From NCBI GenBank assembly GCA_016869555.1, contig VGDY01000014.1, positions 1 to 42,653 of the forward strand: 42,653 bases of DNA. The letters are read 5' to 3'. A model generated the notes under the pieces. The model did no database searches and was not told the DNA's origin. It saw only the letters and a program-made list of their open reading frames with translations. The position numbers were made by a program, and so were the translations under genes. This DNA is from Alphaproteobacteria bacterium (GTDB taxonomy: Bacteria > Pseudomonadota > Alphaproteobacteria > Rhizobiales > Beijerinckiaceae). This document shows positions 28,216 to 37,054 of this stretch, one piece after another. How positions within the stretch are numbered: position 1 is the stretch's first letter; each line of letters begins with the position of its first letter.

Positions 28216-28875
28216 ATGTCTTTCCAGATTGGCGACACCGCGCCGGATTTTGAAGCCGACACCACGCAGGGACCGATCAAATTCCACGATTGGATCGGCG
28301 ATTCCTGGTGCATTCTGTTCTCGCACCCCAAGGACTTCACGCCGGTCTGCACGACCGAACTCGGCTATATGGCCAAGCTCGAACCGGAATTTAAGCGGCG
28401 CAACGTCAAGGTCATCGGCCTCAGCGTCGACCCGGTCGACAATCACGCGAAATGGGCGGTCGATATTGCCGAAACGCAGGGCGCGACCCCGCATTATCCC
28501 ATGATCGGCGACACCAATCTCAGCATATCAAAGCTTTACGGCATGCTGCCGGCGGCCGCCTCGGGCGACGCGAGCAACAGGACGCCGGCGGATAATCAGA
28601 CGGTGCGCAACGTCTTCGTCATCGGGCCCGACAAGAAGATCAAGCTCATCATCGTCTATCCGATGACCACGGGCCGCAACTTCGACGAAGTGCTCCGCGT
28701 CATCGACTCGCTGCAACTGACCGCCAAACACAGAGTGGCGACGCCGGTGAACTGGCGGCCGGGCGACGACGTGATCATCGCCGGTTCGGTCTCCGACGAA
28801 GACGCGAAGAAAATCTACCCGGACGGCTGGAACGCCCCGCGGCCCTATCTTCGCATCGTGCCCCAGCCGAAGTGA
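28216..28875 (+). CDS. 1-Cys peroxiredoxin (Prx6 type)
   Basis: Thiol peroxidase of 219 residues. The peroxidatic Cys45 lies in PVCTTELG, with the Prx6-type long C-terminal arm (VATPVNWRPGDDVIIAGSVS, then YPDGWNAPRPYLRIVPQPK). It reduces hydrogen peroxide and organic peroxides in the cytoplasm. A GGAGGAG site precedes the ATG. It lies in opposite orientation between ybgC and ruvB, breaking the usual ruv-ybgC run. Confidence 0.94.
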   Translation: MSFQIGDTAPDFEADTTQGPIKFHDWIGDSWCILFSHPKDFTPVCTTELGYMAKLEPEFKRRNVKVIGLSVDPVDNHAKWAVDIAETQGATPHYPMIGDTNLSISKLYGMLPAAASGDASNRTPADNQTVRNVFVIGPDKKIKLIIVYPMTTGRNFDEVLRVIDSLQLTAKHRVATPVNWRPGDDVIIAGSVSDEDAKKIYPDGWNAPRPYLRIVPQPK

Positions 28876-28907
28876 TCCTGGCGAGGACGCTCGCTGATTA
28901 TCGCGAG

Positions 28908-29963
28908 TCACTCCTCGCCTTCTTCAAACAAGCCGAACTGCCCTTGAGGCCGCGCCGGCTCAGCGAGGCCGAGGTGGCGGAAGGCGTGCGGCGTCAGTAG
29001 ACGCCCGCGCGGCGTGCGTTGCAGAAATCCCTGCTGCAACAGAAACGGCTCGATAATGTCCTCGATCGCGTCGCGCGGCTCGGAGAGCGCCGCGGCGATC
29101 GTCTCGATGCCGACCGGCCCGCCGCCGAAATTGACGGCGACGAGAGTGAGGTAACGCCGGTCCATGATGTCGAGACCGATCGTATCGACCTCCAGCAGCG
29201 ACAGCGCGCGGTCGGCGAGTTTGCGCGTGATCGCGCTGGCGCCGTCAACGATGGCGAAGTCGCGCACGCGCCGCAGCAGACGCCCGGCGATGCGCGGCGT
29301 GCCGCGCGAGCGCCGGGCGATTTCCGTCGCTCCGGCGTCCTCCATGCCGACGCCGAGCACGCGCGCGCCGCGCTTGACGATCAGCTCCAGTTCTTCCGGC
29401 GTATAGAAATTGAGCCGTATCGGAATGCCGAAGCGGTCGCGCAGCGGCGTCGTCAGGAGGCCGGCGCGCGTCGTCGCGCCGACCAGGGTGAATTTCGCAA
29501 GGTCGATCTTCACCGAGCGCGCCGCTGGCCCCTCTCCGATAATGAGGTCGAGCTGGAAATCCTCCATCGCCGGATAAAGGATTTCCTCCACCGCAGGATT
29601 GAGCCGGTGGATTTCGTCGATGAACAGCACGTCGCGCGGTTCGAGATTGGTGAGCTGCGCCGCAAGGTCGCCGGCCTTGGCGATGACCGGGCCTGAGGTC
29701 GAACGGAAATTGACGCCAAGCTCGCGCGCGACGATCTGGGCCAGCGTGGTCTTGCCAAGCCCCGGCGGGCCGACGAGCAGCACATGGTCGAGCGCCTCGC
29801 CGCGCGTCTTCGCCGCCCCGATGAACACCTTGAGGTTGGCGCGCGCCGCCTCCTGGCCGGTGAAATCGGCAAGCGACAGCGGACGAAGAGACGCGTCGGC
29901 GTCGTCGTCGCGCCGCTCGGGGCTTAAAAGGCGCGCGGGCGTGGTCAAATTGGCGGCTCCCAT
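28908..29963 (-). CDS. ruvB: Holliday junction helicase motor RuvB
   Basis: AAA+ motor of branch migration, 351 residues. Walker [11 protein letters not shown] at 64-73, Walker B FIDEIHR at 114-120, sensor GATTRAG, arginine finger region LRDRFG, and C-terminal winged helix ending in [14 protein letters not shown]. It acts as hexamers on RuvA-bound junctions. The stop lies 32 bases from the convergent peroxiredoxin gene. ruvA is separated from it by a Uma2-like gene on the other strand. Confidence 0.96.
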   Translation of the reverse strand: MGAANLTTPARLLSPERRDDDADASLRPLSLADFTGQEAARANLKVFIGAAKTRGEALDHVLLVGPPGLGKTTLAQIVARELGVNFRSTSGPVIAKAGDLAAQLTNLEPRDVLFIDEIHRLNPAVEEILYPAMEDFQLDLIIGEGPAARSVKIDLAKFTLVGATTRAGLLTTPLRDRFGIPIRLNFYTPEELELIVKRGARVLGVGMEDAGATEIARRSRGTPRIAGRLLRRVRDFAIVDGASAITRKLADRALSLLEVDTIGLDIMDRRYLTLVAVNFGGGPVGIETIAAALSEPRDAIEDIIEPFLLQQGFLQRTPRGRLLTPHAFRHLGLAEPARPQGQFGLFEEGEE

Positions 29964-30010
29964 GCGCTGGCGCAGGCGCTATGCTAAGATGCGGCAAACG
30001 GAGCCGCGCC

Positions 30011-30595
30011 GTGAATCGTCCGTCCTCGCAATATGAGTATATGTCCCTCGACGATTTCGAGGAACTTCTCCCCGACAAGCCCGCCGACGAGAAATGGGAG
30101 CTGATCGGCGGCCGCGTCGTGCGCATGATGGTTGGGGCAAGATGGGAGCACAACTACATCATCCAGAATTTGGCGAACGGCATCCGCGAGCGCTTGCGTG
30201 CGTCGGGTTCGCCCTGCCGGACCTTGGTTGAGTCGTTTCGGTTGCGTAGCCGCCCGACAGAGTCTTCAACGCTGCCGGACGTGATCGTCCATTGTAGCGC
30301 GCTTGAGCCAGGAGCCGCGTATCTGTCCGATCCGACGGTGCTCATCGAAGTGATGTCGGAAGGGAGCAAAGCGCGAGACCGATTCGAGAAATGGGCGGTC
30401 TATCAACTGCTGCCGAGCCTGAAGCATTATGTGCTGGTTGAGCGCGATCGCGCCCATATCGAGACTTTCGACCGTGTCGCAGATGAGTGGGGGGGCGTGC
30501 GGATCTTTGATGGGCTCGCCGCGACATTGGAATTGCCAGCGATCGGGGTTGGCGTTCCGCTCGCCGAGATTTATCGCGACGTGATCGCCGAGTAG
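30011..30595 (+). CDS. Uma2-family nuclease-like protein
   Basis: Protein of 194 residues of the DUF820/Uma2 family with a PD-(D/E)xK-type fold. The active-site set is Glu30 (WELIGGRVV), Asp90 (LPDVIVHC), Glu113 and Lys120/Lys127 (VLIEVMSEGSKARDRFEKWA). The biological function of these proteins is unclear. Start: GTG 30011 has GGAG seven bases upstream and matches the usual MNxPxxxxYMSLDDFEEL start; an ATG at 29981 is also open. It sits between ruvA and ruvB on the opposite strand, and its start is only 47 bases from that of ruvB. Confidence 0.8.
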   Translation: MNRPSSQYEYMSLDDFEELLPDKPADEKWELIGGRVVRMMVGARWEHNYIIQNLANGIRERLRASGSPCRTLVESFRLRSRPTESSTLPDVIVHCSALEPGAAYLSDPTVLIEVMSEGSKARDRFEKWAVYQLLPSLKHYVLVERDRAHIETFDRVADEWGGVRIFDGLAATLELPAIGVGVPLAEIYRDVIAE

Positions 30596-30606
30596 TCGCC
30601 GCGCGC

Positions 30607-31221
30607 TCAGCGCGCGAGTTCGCGCAGCCCTTGCCGAATCAGCGCGCCGGCCTCGGCGGCTTCGCCGAGCTGCTTTAAACTCTCGGCGACCGCCGCCGCC
30701 GCCTGCGGGCGGCCATAGCCGAGATTGACCAGCGCCGAAATCGCGTCGCGCGCCGCCGACGGCGCGCCTTCGTTCTCCTCGCCCGAGAGCCGCGCCAGGG
30801 CAGGGTCGACGGCGCCGAAAGCCGGCGCCTTGTCCTTCAGCTCGGCGACGATGCGCGCGGCGAGCTTCGGCCCGACGCCCGGCGCGCGGGAGACGCTCGC
30901 CTTATCCTGCAGGGCGATCGCCGAGGCGAGATCATTCGCGGAAAGAATCGACAGGATCGCCAGCGCCACTTTGGCGCCGACGCCCTGCACGCTCTGCAAC
31001 AGCCGGAACCAGTCGCGCTCCGCCTCGCTCGTAAAGCCGAAAAGGCGAATCGAATCCTCGCGCACCTGCGTCTCGATCGCGAGCGCGGCGGCTTCCCCCG
31101 CGCGCGGCAGTTTTTGCAGCGTGCGCGTCGAGCAATGTACGACATAGCCGACGCCGTTCACGTCGAGGATGACGAAGTCCTCGCCGTAGCTGTCGATAAG
31201 GCCCTTGAGCTTGCCGATCAT
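30607..31221 (-). CDS. ruvA: Holliday junction binding protein RuvA
   Basis: Tetrameric junction-binding protein, 204 residues: N-terminal OB fold ([28 protein letters not shown]), helix-hairpin-helix motifs ([40 protein letters not shown]) and the C-terminal domain III that touches RuvB ([18 protein letters not shown]). Its ATG overlaps the stop of the preceding small exported-protein gene (ATGA). Confidence 0.96.
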   Translation of the reverse strand: MIGKLKGLIDSYGEDFVILDVNGVGYVVHCSTRTLQKLPRAGEAAALAIETQVREDSIRLFGFTSEAERDWFRLLQSVQGVGAKVALAILSILSANDLASAIALQDKASVSRAPGVGPKLAARIVAELKDKAPAFGAVDPALARLSGEENEGAPSAARDAISALVNLGYGRPQAAAAVAESLKQLGEAAEAGALIRQGLRELAR

Positions 31222-31586
31222 GGCGCGCAGCGCGCGAAGACCGCGCTCCTGGTTCCGTCGGCCCAGAGAATCTGCAGGCCGGCGGCGTCGACGAAAAGGG
31301 TGAAGGCTTCCTTGCGAGGCTTGGCCGATTCTTCGCCGACGCAGGATTTGGCGCTCGCCTTGTAGACGGCGCGGCCGCCCTTGTTTTCGGTCTGGTCGTA
31401 GTCGACGCCCTTACAGCTGAAGGTCGGCAGAATCGCCTCGCTTTCAGTCAGCGTGACGAAATAATCCTTCGCCTTGCAGCCGGCGCCGTCGAGCGCATAG
31501 CGCCCGGCCGGCGAATCCTTGCCGACCGAGGCGGCGAGGGCTGGCGCCGACGCCAAAGCGAAAAAGCAGAAGAGATGGCCTCTCAT
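31218..31586 (-). CDS. Small exported protein between ruvC and ruvA
   Basis: Protein of 122 residues. Signal peptide [20 protein letters not shown], then a mature part with four cysteines ([48 protein letters not shown]). No known family is recognised; the pattern suggests a periplasmic beta-rich protein with disulfides. It overlaps ruvC by four bases at its start and ruvA by four at its end, so it is translated as part of the ruv operon. Why an exported protein is coupled to recombination enzymes is not evident. Confidence 0.75.
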   Translation of the reverse strand: MRGHLFCFFALASAPALAASVGKDSPAGRYALDGAGCKAKDYFVTLTESEAILPTFSCKGVDYDQTENKGGRAVYKASAKSCVGEESAKPRKEAFTLFVDAAGLQILWADGTRSAVFARCAP

Positions 31587-32092
31587 CCAATCTTCTCCTT
31601 GAGCGTCCGCATGCCGCGGTGTTGCGCGTGGCAGATGGCGACCGCCAGCGCGTCGGCGGCGTCGGCGCTGGTCGCGGCGCTCAAAGGCAACAGCACGCGC
31701 ACCATCATCTGCACCTGCGCCTTGTCGGCATGGCCGGCGCCGACCACGGTTTTCTTGACGAGATTCGCGGCATATTCGGCGATCACGAGGCCGGCGAGGG
31801 CAGGGGCGGTGAGCGCGACGCCGCGCGCCTGTCCGAGTTTGAGCGCCGACTGCGGATCGCGATTGACGAAGGTCTCTTCGATCGCCGCTTCCTGCGGCGC
31901 ATGGTCGGCGATGACGCCCATCAACCCGTCGTGCAATTGCCGCAGCCGCTCGCCCATGTTGAGGCTCGCGTCCGAGCGCACCCGCCCGCAGGCGATGAAG
32001 GACAGCCGCGAACCCTGCGCCGCGATGACTCCCCAGCCGGTGTTGCGCAGGCCGGGATCGATGCCGAGGATGCGAATCGGGGCAGGGATCAT
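31583..32092 (-). CDS. ruvC: Holliday junction endonuclease RuvC
   Basis: Resolvase of 169 residues with an RNase H-like fold. Catalytic acidic residues are Asp12 ([12 protein letters not shown]), Glu72 (AAIEETFVN), Asp144 and Asp147 (SADAADALA). It cuts junctions after RuvAB migration and is the first gene of the coupled ruvC-exported protein-ruvA set. Confidence 0.95.
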   Translation of the reverse strand: MIPAPIRILGIDPGLRNTGWGVIAAQGSRLSFIACGRVRSDASLNMGERLRQLHDGLMGVIADHAPQEAAIEETFVNRDPQSALKLGQARGVALTAPALAGLVIAEYAANLVKKTVVGAGHADKAQVQMMVRVLLPLSAATSADAADALAVAICHAQHRGMRTLKEKIG

Positions 32093-32130
32093 GGGGCCAG
32101 CGTAGGCGGAAAGGGGCGCTTGGGCGAGCC

Positions 32131-33387
32131 TCAGGGCGGTCGCGTCTCCGGCGGCTCGCGCGTCTTGCCATCCAGCAGACAGCTGACCGTTACGTCGCCC
32201 ATGACATTGATGGCCGTCCGGCAGCGGTCCAGGAACCAGTCGACGGTGAAAAGCATGGCGATATAGTCGGTGGGCAGCGCCACCGCCTTGAACACCATGG
32301 TCATCGTCACCAAACCCGCTTCCGGAATGCCGGCCGCGCCGACGGATGCGATGACCGACGTCACCACGACGATGAACTGCTGCCCGAGCGTCAAATGCAT
32401 GCCGAGCAGTTGCGCGACGAACAGGGCCGACATGGCTTCATAAAGCGCCGTGCCGTCATTATTGAAATTTGCGCCCACGAGCGCGCCCATGCTGGCGGAC
32501 TCTTCGCGCAATCCGACATTTTCGCGCAGCCGCGCATAGGTCACCGGCATGGTGGCGGTGGAGCTGCCGGTCGAAAACGCCATCACCAGCGCATCGCGCA
32601 CGCCGCGCAGCACATAGAGCGGCGCCGCCCAGGAACCGAGACCTATGCGAATGAGATAGTAGCCGGCTTGCAGCGTCAGCGCCGCGAGCACCGCGACGAC
32701 GAAGCCGCCGAGCGCGAGAAAATCGCCAAAGCCCTTCACCCCGATGATGCTGGCGACGATGCCGAACACCGCCAACGGCACGAGGTCAATGATCCAGTGC
32801 AGGATGGCGATCAGGCTCTCCAGCGCCACGTGAACGAGGTCTTCGACGGTGCGCACCTCGTGATGCCGCAGGCTTCTCATGGCGACGCCGAGCGCCACCG
32901 CGATGAAGATGACCCCCATGACCGCGCCATTGTCGGAAAATGGCCCGGCGATGCTCTTGGGGACATTGTCCAGGAAAAGCGCGAGAGGATCAGCGCCGGC
33001 GGCGGCTTTGGCGGGCGCATGCGCCGGCGCCGGGCTCGACCAGGAACCGGGCTGAAGCACATTGGCGACAAGGAGGCCGATGCCGATCGCGACCAGCGTG
33101 TTCGTCAACAGCAGCGCAACCAGCCGCAGCGCCTTCCGCCCGCCAAGATGGGCGCGCATCAGCGCCTGCACGATCGCCAGCAGGATCAGCGGGGGGGCAA
33201 GCGCGCCGAGAAGCCGCAGGACGAGCCTTGCCGGAATTTCGAGCGGCGCCGCCTGGTCGCCAAGCAGGACGCCGATGGCAAGCCCCAGCGCCACGGCCCC
33301 CAGAATGCGCAGATAAAGGGGCGTCGCGCGCCACCAACCGAGGGCGCCCGGGCGGCTGGCCGTCCGTTCCGCATCTTGTGAAATCAA
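32131..33387 (-). CDS. Dicarboxylate/amino acid:cation symporter (SLC1/DAACS)
   Basis: Polytopic permease of 418 residues. It has the DAACS hallmarks: a Ser-rich hairpin [32 protein letters not shown] (a variant of the NMDGT motif), [13 protein letters not shown], and the substrate-binding stretch [14 protein letters not shown] with its Asp-Arg-Thr-Asn set. It imports C4-dicarboxylates or acidic/neutral amino acids with Na+ or H+. The exact substrate cannot be told. About 40 bases separate it from ruvC, in the same direction. Confidence 0.9.
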   Translation of the reverse strand: MISQDAERTASRPGALGWWRATPLYLRILGAVALGLAIGVLLGDQAAPLEIPARLVLRLLGALAPPLILLAIVQALMRAHLGGRKALRLVALLLTNTLVAIGIGLLVANVLQPGSWSSPAPAHAPAKAAAGADPLALFLDNVPKSIAGPFSDNGAVMGVIFIAVALGVAMRSLRHHEVRTVEDLVHVALESLIAILHWIIDLVPLAVFGIVASIIGVKGFGDFLALGGFVVAVLAALTLQAGYYLIRIGLGSWAAPLYVLRGVRDALVMAFSTGSSTATMPVTYARLRENVGLREESASMGALVGANFNNDGTALYEAMSALFVAQLLGMHLTLGQQFIVVVTSVIASVGAAGIPEAGLVTMTMVFKAVALPTDYIAMLFTVDWFLDRCRTAINVMGDVTVSCLLDGKTREPPETRPP

Positions 33388-33477
33388 CTGGACGACCCTT
33401 GTTTTGGCGCGGAACAGCGGCTGCGCGTGCGTGGGAAGACAGTATCAGCGCTTTTTCCAGCCCTTTTTTGCCTGCGA

Positions 33478-33903
33478 TCAAGCCTCCGCCTTCGCCACCG
33501 CCTCTGCCACCGCGTCAAACGCCAGCATCGTCGACCCATGCCGGGCCTTATAGTCGCGCACCGGCTCCAGCACCGCGAGATCGGCCCATTTGCCGGTCGG
33601 CGGCGGTCCGTTCTCCTTGAGCATTCTGCGCAGCGCGTCGCGCGCCTCGCGCAGCTCCTGCGGGGTCGAGCCGACGACATTGCGGGCCATGATCGAGGCC
33701 GACGCCTGGCCCAGCGCGCAGGCCTTCAACTCATGGGCGTAATCCGCCACCTTGCCGTCGCGCAGCTTCAGATCGACGGTGATCGTCGAGCCGCAGAGTT
33801 TGGAATAGGCGGAGGCGGTCGCGTCCGGCCGCGGCAGCCGGCCAAGCCGCGGAATATTGCCGGCAAGCTCCAGAATGCGTTGATTATATATGTTGTTCAG
33901 CAT
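33478..33903 (-). CDS. IscU/SufU-like Fe-S scaffold
   Basis: Protein of 141 residues related to the NifU N-terminal/IscU fold. Cys37 (KLCGSTITVD) and Cys62 (ELKACALGQASAS) correspond to the first two cluster ligands. The third position, in EPVRDYKARHGSTMLAFDAV, is His122-Gly-Ser instead of Cys. This variant is known in alphaproteobacterial relatives, so it may be a real subfamily and not a mutation. The cluster-assembly role is inferred. No isc or suf genes are adjacent. Confidence 0.8.
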   Translation of the reverse strand: MLNNIYNQRILELAGNIPRLGRLPRPDATASAYSKLCGSTITVDLKLRDGKVADYAHELKACALGQASASIMARNVVGSTPQELREARDALRRMLKENGPPPTGKWADLAVLEPVRDYKARHGSTMLAFDAVAEAVAKAEA

Positions 33904-34110
33904 CGCCGCCGGCGCGTTTCAAGCCAAGGCCTTACCATCGCCTCGATAAAACTCTATATAGGATTTTGCGCGTCTTCGCGAAAGCGGCTGGCGCGCCGGG
34001 GCCCTCAAAGGCCGCGTTAGTCTCGAATTCTCGCGTGATCTCGAACCATCTGGAGAGGGCGACGATTTGAGGGACCGGGACTTGCACGTTTCGTGCAAGG
34101 CTCTAGACAG

Positions 34111-34150
34111 CCGACGCCCTTTGAAGGCGGGCGGCGATTGTTAGTCGGAG
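34111..34150 (+). promoter_or_regulatory. Candidate THF-II (folE motif) riboswitch
   Basis: CCGAC (34111-34115) can pair with GTCGG (34144-34148), which overlaps the GGAGG ribosome site of folE. Between them lies a small CGCC/GGCG hairpin. THF-II riboswitches, formerly the folE motif, sit exactly here in alphaproteobacteria: short, ending on the Shine-Dalgarno sequence of folE. The match is by architecture and position; I could not align it to the family consensus. A separate hairpin CTTGCACG-TTT-CGTGCAAG lies at 34081-34099. Confidence 0.4.
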
Positions 34151-34157
34151 GCGCCAC

Positions 34158-34787
34158 ATGGATGACGTGGTTAAGACCTTTCCCCTTTCTTCGTTCGAAC
34201 CGCCCCTAAAGCTCGAACGTCCCAGCCGCGCGGAGGCCGAGGCCGCCGTGCGCATGCTGCTGCGCTGGGCCGGCGATGATCCCGACCGCGAGGGGCTGCG
34301 CGATACGCCGCGCCGGGTGGTCAAAGCCTATGAAGAATTCTTCAGCGGCTATCGGGAGAGCGCCGACGAGGTCCTCTCGAAGGTCTTCGAGGAGGTCGAA
34401 GGCTACGACGATCTGGTGCTGGTGCGCGACATACCCTTCACGTCGCATTGCGAACATCACGTCGTGCCCTTTGTCGGCAAGGCGCACATCGCCTATTACC
34501 CGAATGGCGGCGTGGTCGGCCTCTCCAAACTCGCCCGGCTGGTCGAGATTTTCGCGCGCCGGCTCCAGACCCAGGAGGCGATGACGGCGCAGATCGCGGC
34601 GGCGATCGACGAGGCGCTGGCGCCGCGCGGCGTCGCGGTGATGGTCGAAGCCGAACATATGTGCATGTCGATGCGCGGCGTGATGAAACAGGGATCGTCG
34701 ACAGTCACCATGCAGTTTTCCGGCGTGTTCCGCGACGATCCGGCTCAGCAGGCGCATTTCTACACGCTGCTGCGCGGCGCGCGCTGA
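34158..34787 (+). CDS. folE: GTP cyclohydrolase I
   Basis: Converts GTP to dihydroneopterin triphosphate, the first step of folate and pterin synthesis. The 209 residues have zinc ligands Cys98 and His101 (FTSHCEHH) and Cys169 ([11 protein letters not shown]), plus [20 protein letters not shown] and the end [20 protein letters not shown] site lies six bases before the ATG and is part of a possible riboswitch stem. The stop overlaps the hisI start by one base. Confidence 0.95.
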   Translation: MDDVVKTFPLSSFEPPLKLERPSRAEAEAAVRMLLRWAGDDPDREGLRDTPRRVVKAYEEFFSGYRESADEVLSKVFEEVEGYDDLVLVRDIPFTSHCEHHVVPFVGKAHIAYYPNGGVVGLSKLARLVEIFARRLQTQEAMTAQIAAAIDEALAPRGVAVMVEAEHMCMSMRGVMKQGSSTVTMQFSGVFRDDPAQQAHFYTLLRGAR

Positions 34788-35179
34788 TGTCGCGGTCCGA
34801 CAAAGCGGACGTGGAGGAGGGGGTCGTCTTCGCGCCGAAATTCGACGCGCACGGCCTCATCGTCTGCGTCACCGTAAAAGCCGCGACGCGCGACGTGCTG
34901 ATGGTCGCCTATATGAATCAACTCGCGCTCGACAAGACAATCGAAACGGGTTTCGCGCATTACTGGTCGCGCTCGCGTGGCGAATTGTGGCGCAAGGGCG
35001 GCGCCTCCGGCCAGACCCAGAAGGTTCTGTCACTGCGCGTCGACTGCGATCAGGACGCCTTGCTGCTCGAGGTCGAGGTAGGGGGCGACGGCAAAGCCTG
35101 TCACACCGGCAGGAAATCCTGCTTCTACCGGGCGCTCGATGGCGACGGCGGGTTGGTCTTCTCCGCCGACGGCGAATAG
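34787..35179 (+). CDS. hisI: Phosphoribosyl-AMP cyclohydrolase
   Basis: Third step of histidine synthesis, opening the adenine ring of PR-AMP. The 130-residue stand-alone enzyme has metal ligands Asp86/88/90 and Cys87 (RVDCDQDALL), Cys105 and Cys112 (ACHTGRKSCFYR). The preceding AYWSRSRGELWRKG-type motif (HYWSRSRGELWRKGG) is intact. TGATG overlap with folE indicates coupling; both enzymes handle purine ring opening, and folE-hisI pairing is common in alphaproteobacteria. Confidence 0.95.
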   Translation: MSRSDKADVEEGVVFAPKFDAHGLIVCVTVKAATRDVLMVAYMNQLALDKTIETGFAHYWSRSRGELWRKGGASGQTQKVLSLRVDCDQDALLLEVEVGGDGKACHTGRKSCFYRALDGDGGLVFSADGE

Positions 35180-35295
35180 GGGCCGCTATCTGGCGGAAAG
35201 TTAACCTGGAAGCCATTTTCGCGGCGCAGGCTGTTCTCCAAATATAACTTGCGCCGCTTCGACGCCAAAGGAGATCGCGGAGCAGGAACACAGGC

Positions 35296-36348
35296 ATGTT
35301 ATCGCTACGCTCAAGCAGCATCCAAGATCATGGCTCCGACGCGGGTAGCGCGATGACGGACGAACCCCAAGCTCCTCCGACCACCGTCGTTCGCAAGGCG
35401 GATACAGAGGCGAAGCGGGAGAGACGCGGACAGCCGACCATCGGTTTGGCGCTTGGCGCCGGCGCGGCGCGCGGCTGGTCGCATATCGGCGTGCTGCGCG
35501 AACTCGTGGCCCATGGCATCTACCCGGATGTGATCGCGGGCACGTCGATCGGCGCGGTGATCGGCGGATGTTACGCCGCCGGCAAGCTTGACGCGATCGA
35601 AGCCTTCGCACGGTCGCTGACCAAGCGGCGCGTCTTCACGCTGATGGATCTCTCATTTTCCGGCGCGAGTCTGATCACCGGCGAAAGGCTGCGGTCCGCG
35701 CTGGAAAAAGAGCTCGCAGGCGTCGACATTGAAGAACTGCCGATCCCTTTCGCCGCCGTCGCGACCGAGGTCGGCACCGGACACGAGGTTTGGCTGCAGC
35801 ACGGTTCGCTGTCGCTCGCGATCCGCGCCTCTTACGCCCTGCCAGGCATCTTTGAGCCGGTGCGAATCAGCGACCGCTGGCTGTTCGACGGCGCGCTGGT
35901 CAATCCCGTGCCGGTCACCGTCTGCCGCGCTCTCGGCGCCGAATATGTGATCGCCGTGAACGTCACCGCCGACACCATGTATCGCGCGCGCGTCATACGC
36001 GACGATCCGGCGGCGCAAAAGCGCGCGGTGGATGCAGGGCCGTTTGGAGAAAAGGCCGACCTCTCCTTCGCGGATCGCTTCCTGCCGCGCTATTTCGACC
36101 GCCAGTCGAGCGACGCGCCGAATGTCGCCACCGCGATGATCGACGCCTTCAACATCATTCAGGACCGAATCCAGCGCTCGCGGCTGGCCGGCGACCCGCC
36201 GGACGCGACCATCACCGCGCGCCTGGAAGAAGTCGGCATGTTCGACTTCCACAGGGCGGAGCAGTTGATTCATGTCGGCCGCGAGGCGACGAAGCGAGCG
36301 TTGCCGAATATTTTCGCCCACATCCCGTTGCCGAGCGCCGTCAAGTAG
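35296..36348 (+). CDS. Patatin-like phospholipase (RssA/NTE type)
   Basis: Serine lipase-like protein of 350 residues. The Ser-Asp dyad is Ser84 in GTSIG and Asp198 in DGALVNPVP, and the oxyanion region is GLALGAGAARGWSHIGVL. No signal peptide or membrane span is seen, so it is probably cytoplasmic or peripheral. The lipid substrate is unknown. The first 20 residues are weakly conserved; a second ATG at 35353 is possible. Confidence 0.88.
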   Translation: MLSLRSSSIQDHGSDAGSAMTDEPQAPPTTVVRKADTEAKRERRGQPTIGLALGAGAARGWSHIGVLRELVAHGIYPDVIAGTSIGAVIGGCYAAGKLDAIEAFARSLTKRRVFTLMDLSFSGASLITGERLRSALEKELAGVDIEELPIPFAAVATEVGTGHEVWLQHGSLSLAIRASYALPGIFEPVRISDRWLFDGALVNPVPVTVCRALGAEYVIAVNVTADTMYRARVIRDDPAAQKRAVDAGPFGEKADLSFADRFLPRYFDRQSSDAPNVATAMIDAFNIIQDRIQRSRLAGDPPDATITARLEEVGMFDFHRAEQLIHVGREATKRALPNIFAHIPLPSAVK

Positions 36349-36450
36349 AAGCGCGCGTCGCGAATTAAACGCGCCAACTCCGGCCTGTTCGCAGCCATGC
36401 GAGCCTCCAGGCTCGCCAACGCTCCCGATTCGGTTAATTGCCGGCGTCGC

Positions 36451-36568
36451 CTAGATCACGCTGCGTTTAGGCGGAATCGCCTAAACGCAAACGAGGTGAT
36501 CGATTCCAAAAGTTTAGAACGCGCTCTATGCGAAAAACCGGTTCCCAATTTTTCGCAGCGCGCTCTAG
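36451..36568. repeat. RIME-like palindromic intergenic repeat
   Basis: TAGATCACGC, then hairpin GCGTTTAGGCG-GAAT-CGCCTAAACGC (36463-36488), then GAACGCGCTCTATGCGAAAA, ACCGGTTCCCAA and TTTTTCGCAGCGCGCTCTA, which fold as a second hairpin. This is the layout of Rhizobiales intergenic mosaic elements. The first hairpin resembles that at 9985-10010. The last bases supply the TAG stop of the CBS gene. Confidence 0.6.
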
Positions 36569-36996
36569 GCCTGGGCGATATATTCGCGCATCGAGCGGTG
36601 TTCCTCCTCGATGACGCGTATCCGGTATTTCACCACGTCGCCGATCGAGACGAGGCCGACGAGCCGGCTCTCCCGGACCACGGGAATGTGCCGGCGCCGC
36701 TCAAGCGTCATCACGCGCATCATATTTTCTACCGCGTCCTCTTCTCGGGCGGGTTGCGGCGTTTGCTGCATAAAGGATGATATGGGTTGCGTCAGCGCCT
36801 CCGGCCCGTCCAGGGCTACCGCCGAAACGATGTCCCGCTCGGCGATGAGACCCGTCAATCGGCCGCTGTGGTCGAGAATGACGATCGCGCCGATCCTGCA
36901 GCGCATCATGAGCTGAGCCGCCTCTTGCAGCGTCGTGTCGGCGCTCGCAGTCACCACCTCTCTGCCTTTCTCCGCGAGAATGTTGGCGATCGTCAT
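36565..36996 (-). CDS. Two-CBS-domain protein
   Basis: Protein of 143 residues made of two CBS repeats: VVTASADTTLQEAAQLMMRC, IGAIVILDHSGRLTGLIAER then DIVSAV, and EDAVENMMRVMTLERRRHIP with LVGLVSIGDVVKYRI. CBS pairs bind adenine nucleotides and sense energy or redox state. The ATG at 36996 follows GGAGGG and begins the family pattern MTIANIL; the longer open frame to 37176 is not needed. Its stop codon lies in the edge of the repeat. Confidence 0.9.
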   Translation of the reverse strand: MTIANILAEKGREVVTASADTTLQEAAQLMMRCRIGAIVILDHSGRLTGLIAERDIVSAVALDGPEALTQPISSFMQQTPQPAREEDAVENMMRVMTLERRRHIPVVRESRLVGLVSIGDVVKYRIRVIEEEHRSMREYIAQA

Positions 36997-37054
36997 ATGG
37001 CCCTCCTCATGGCTCTCGACCGGACTCGGCGCCGGCCGAGGCGTCACTGCGAAC

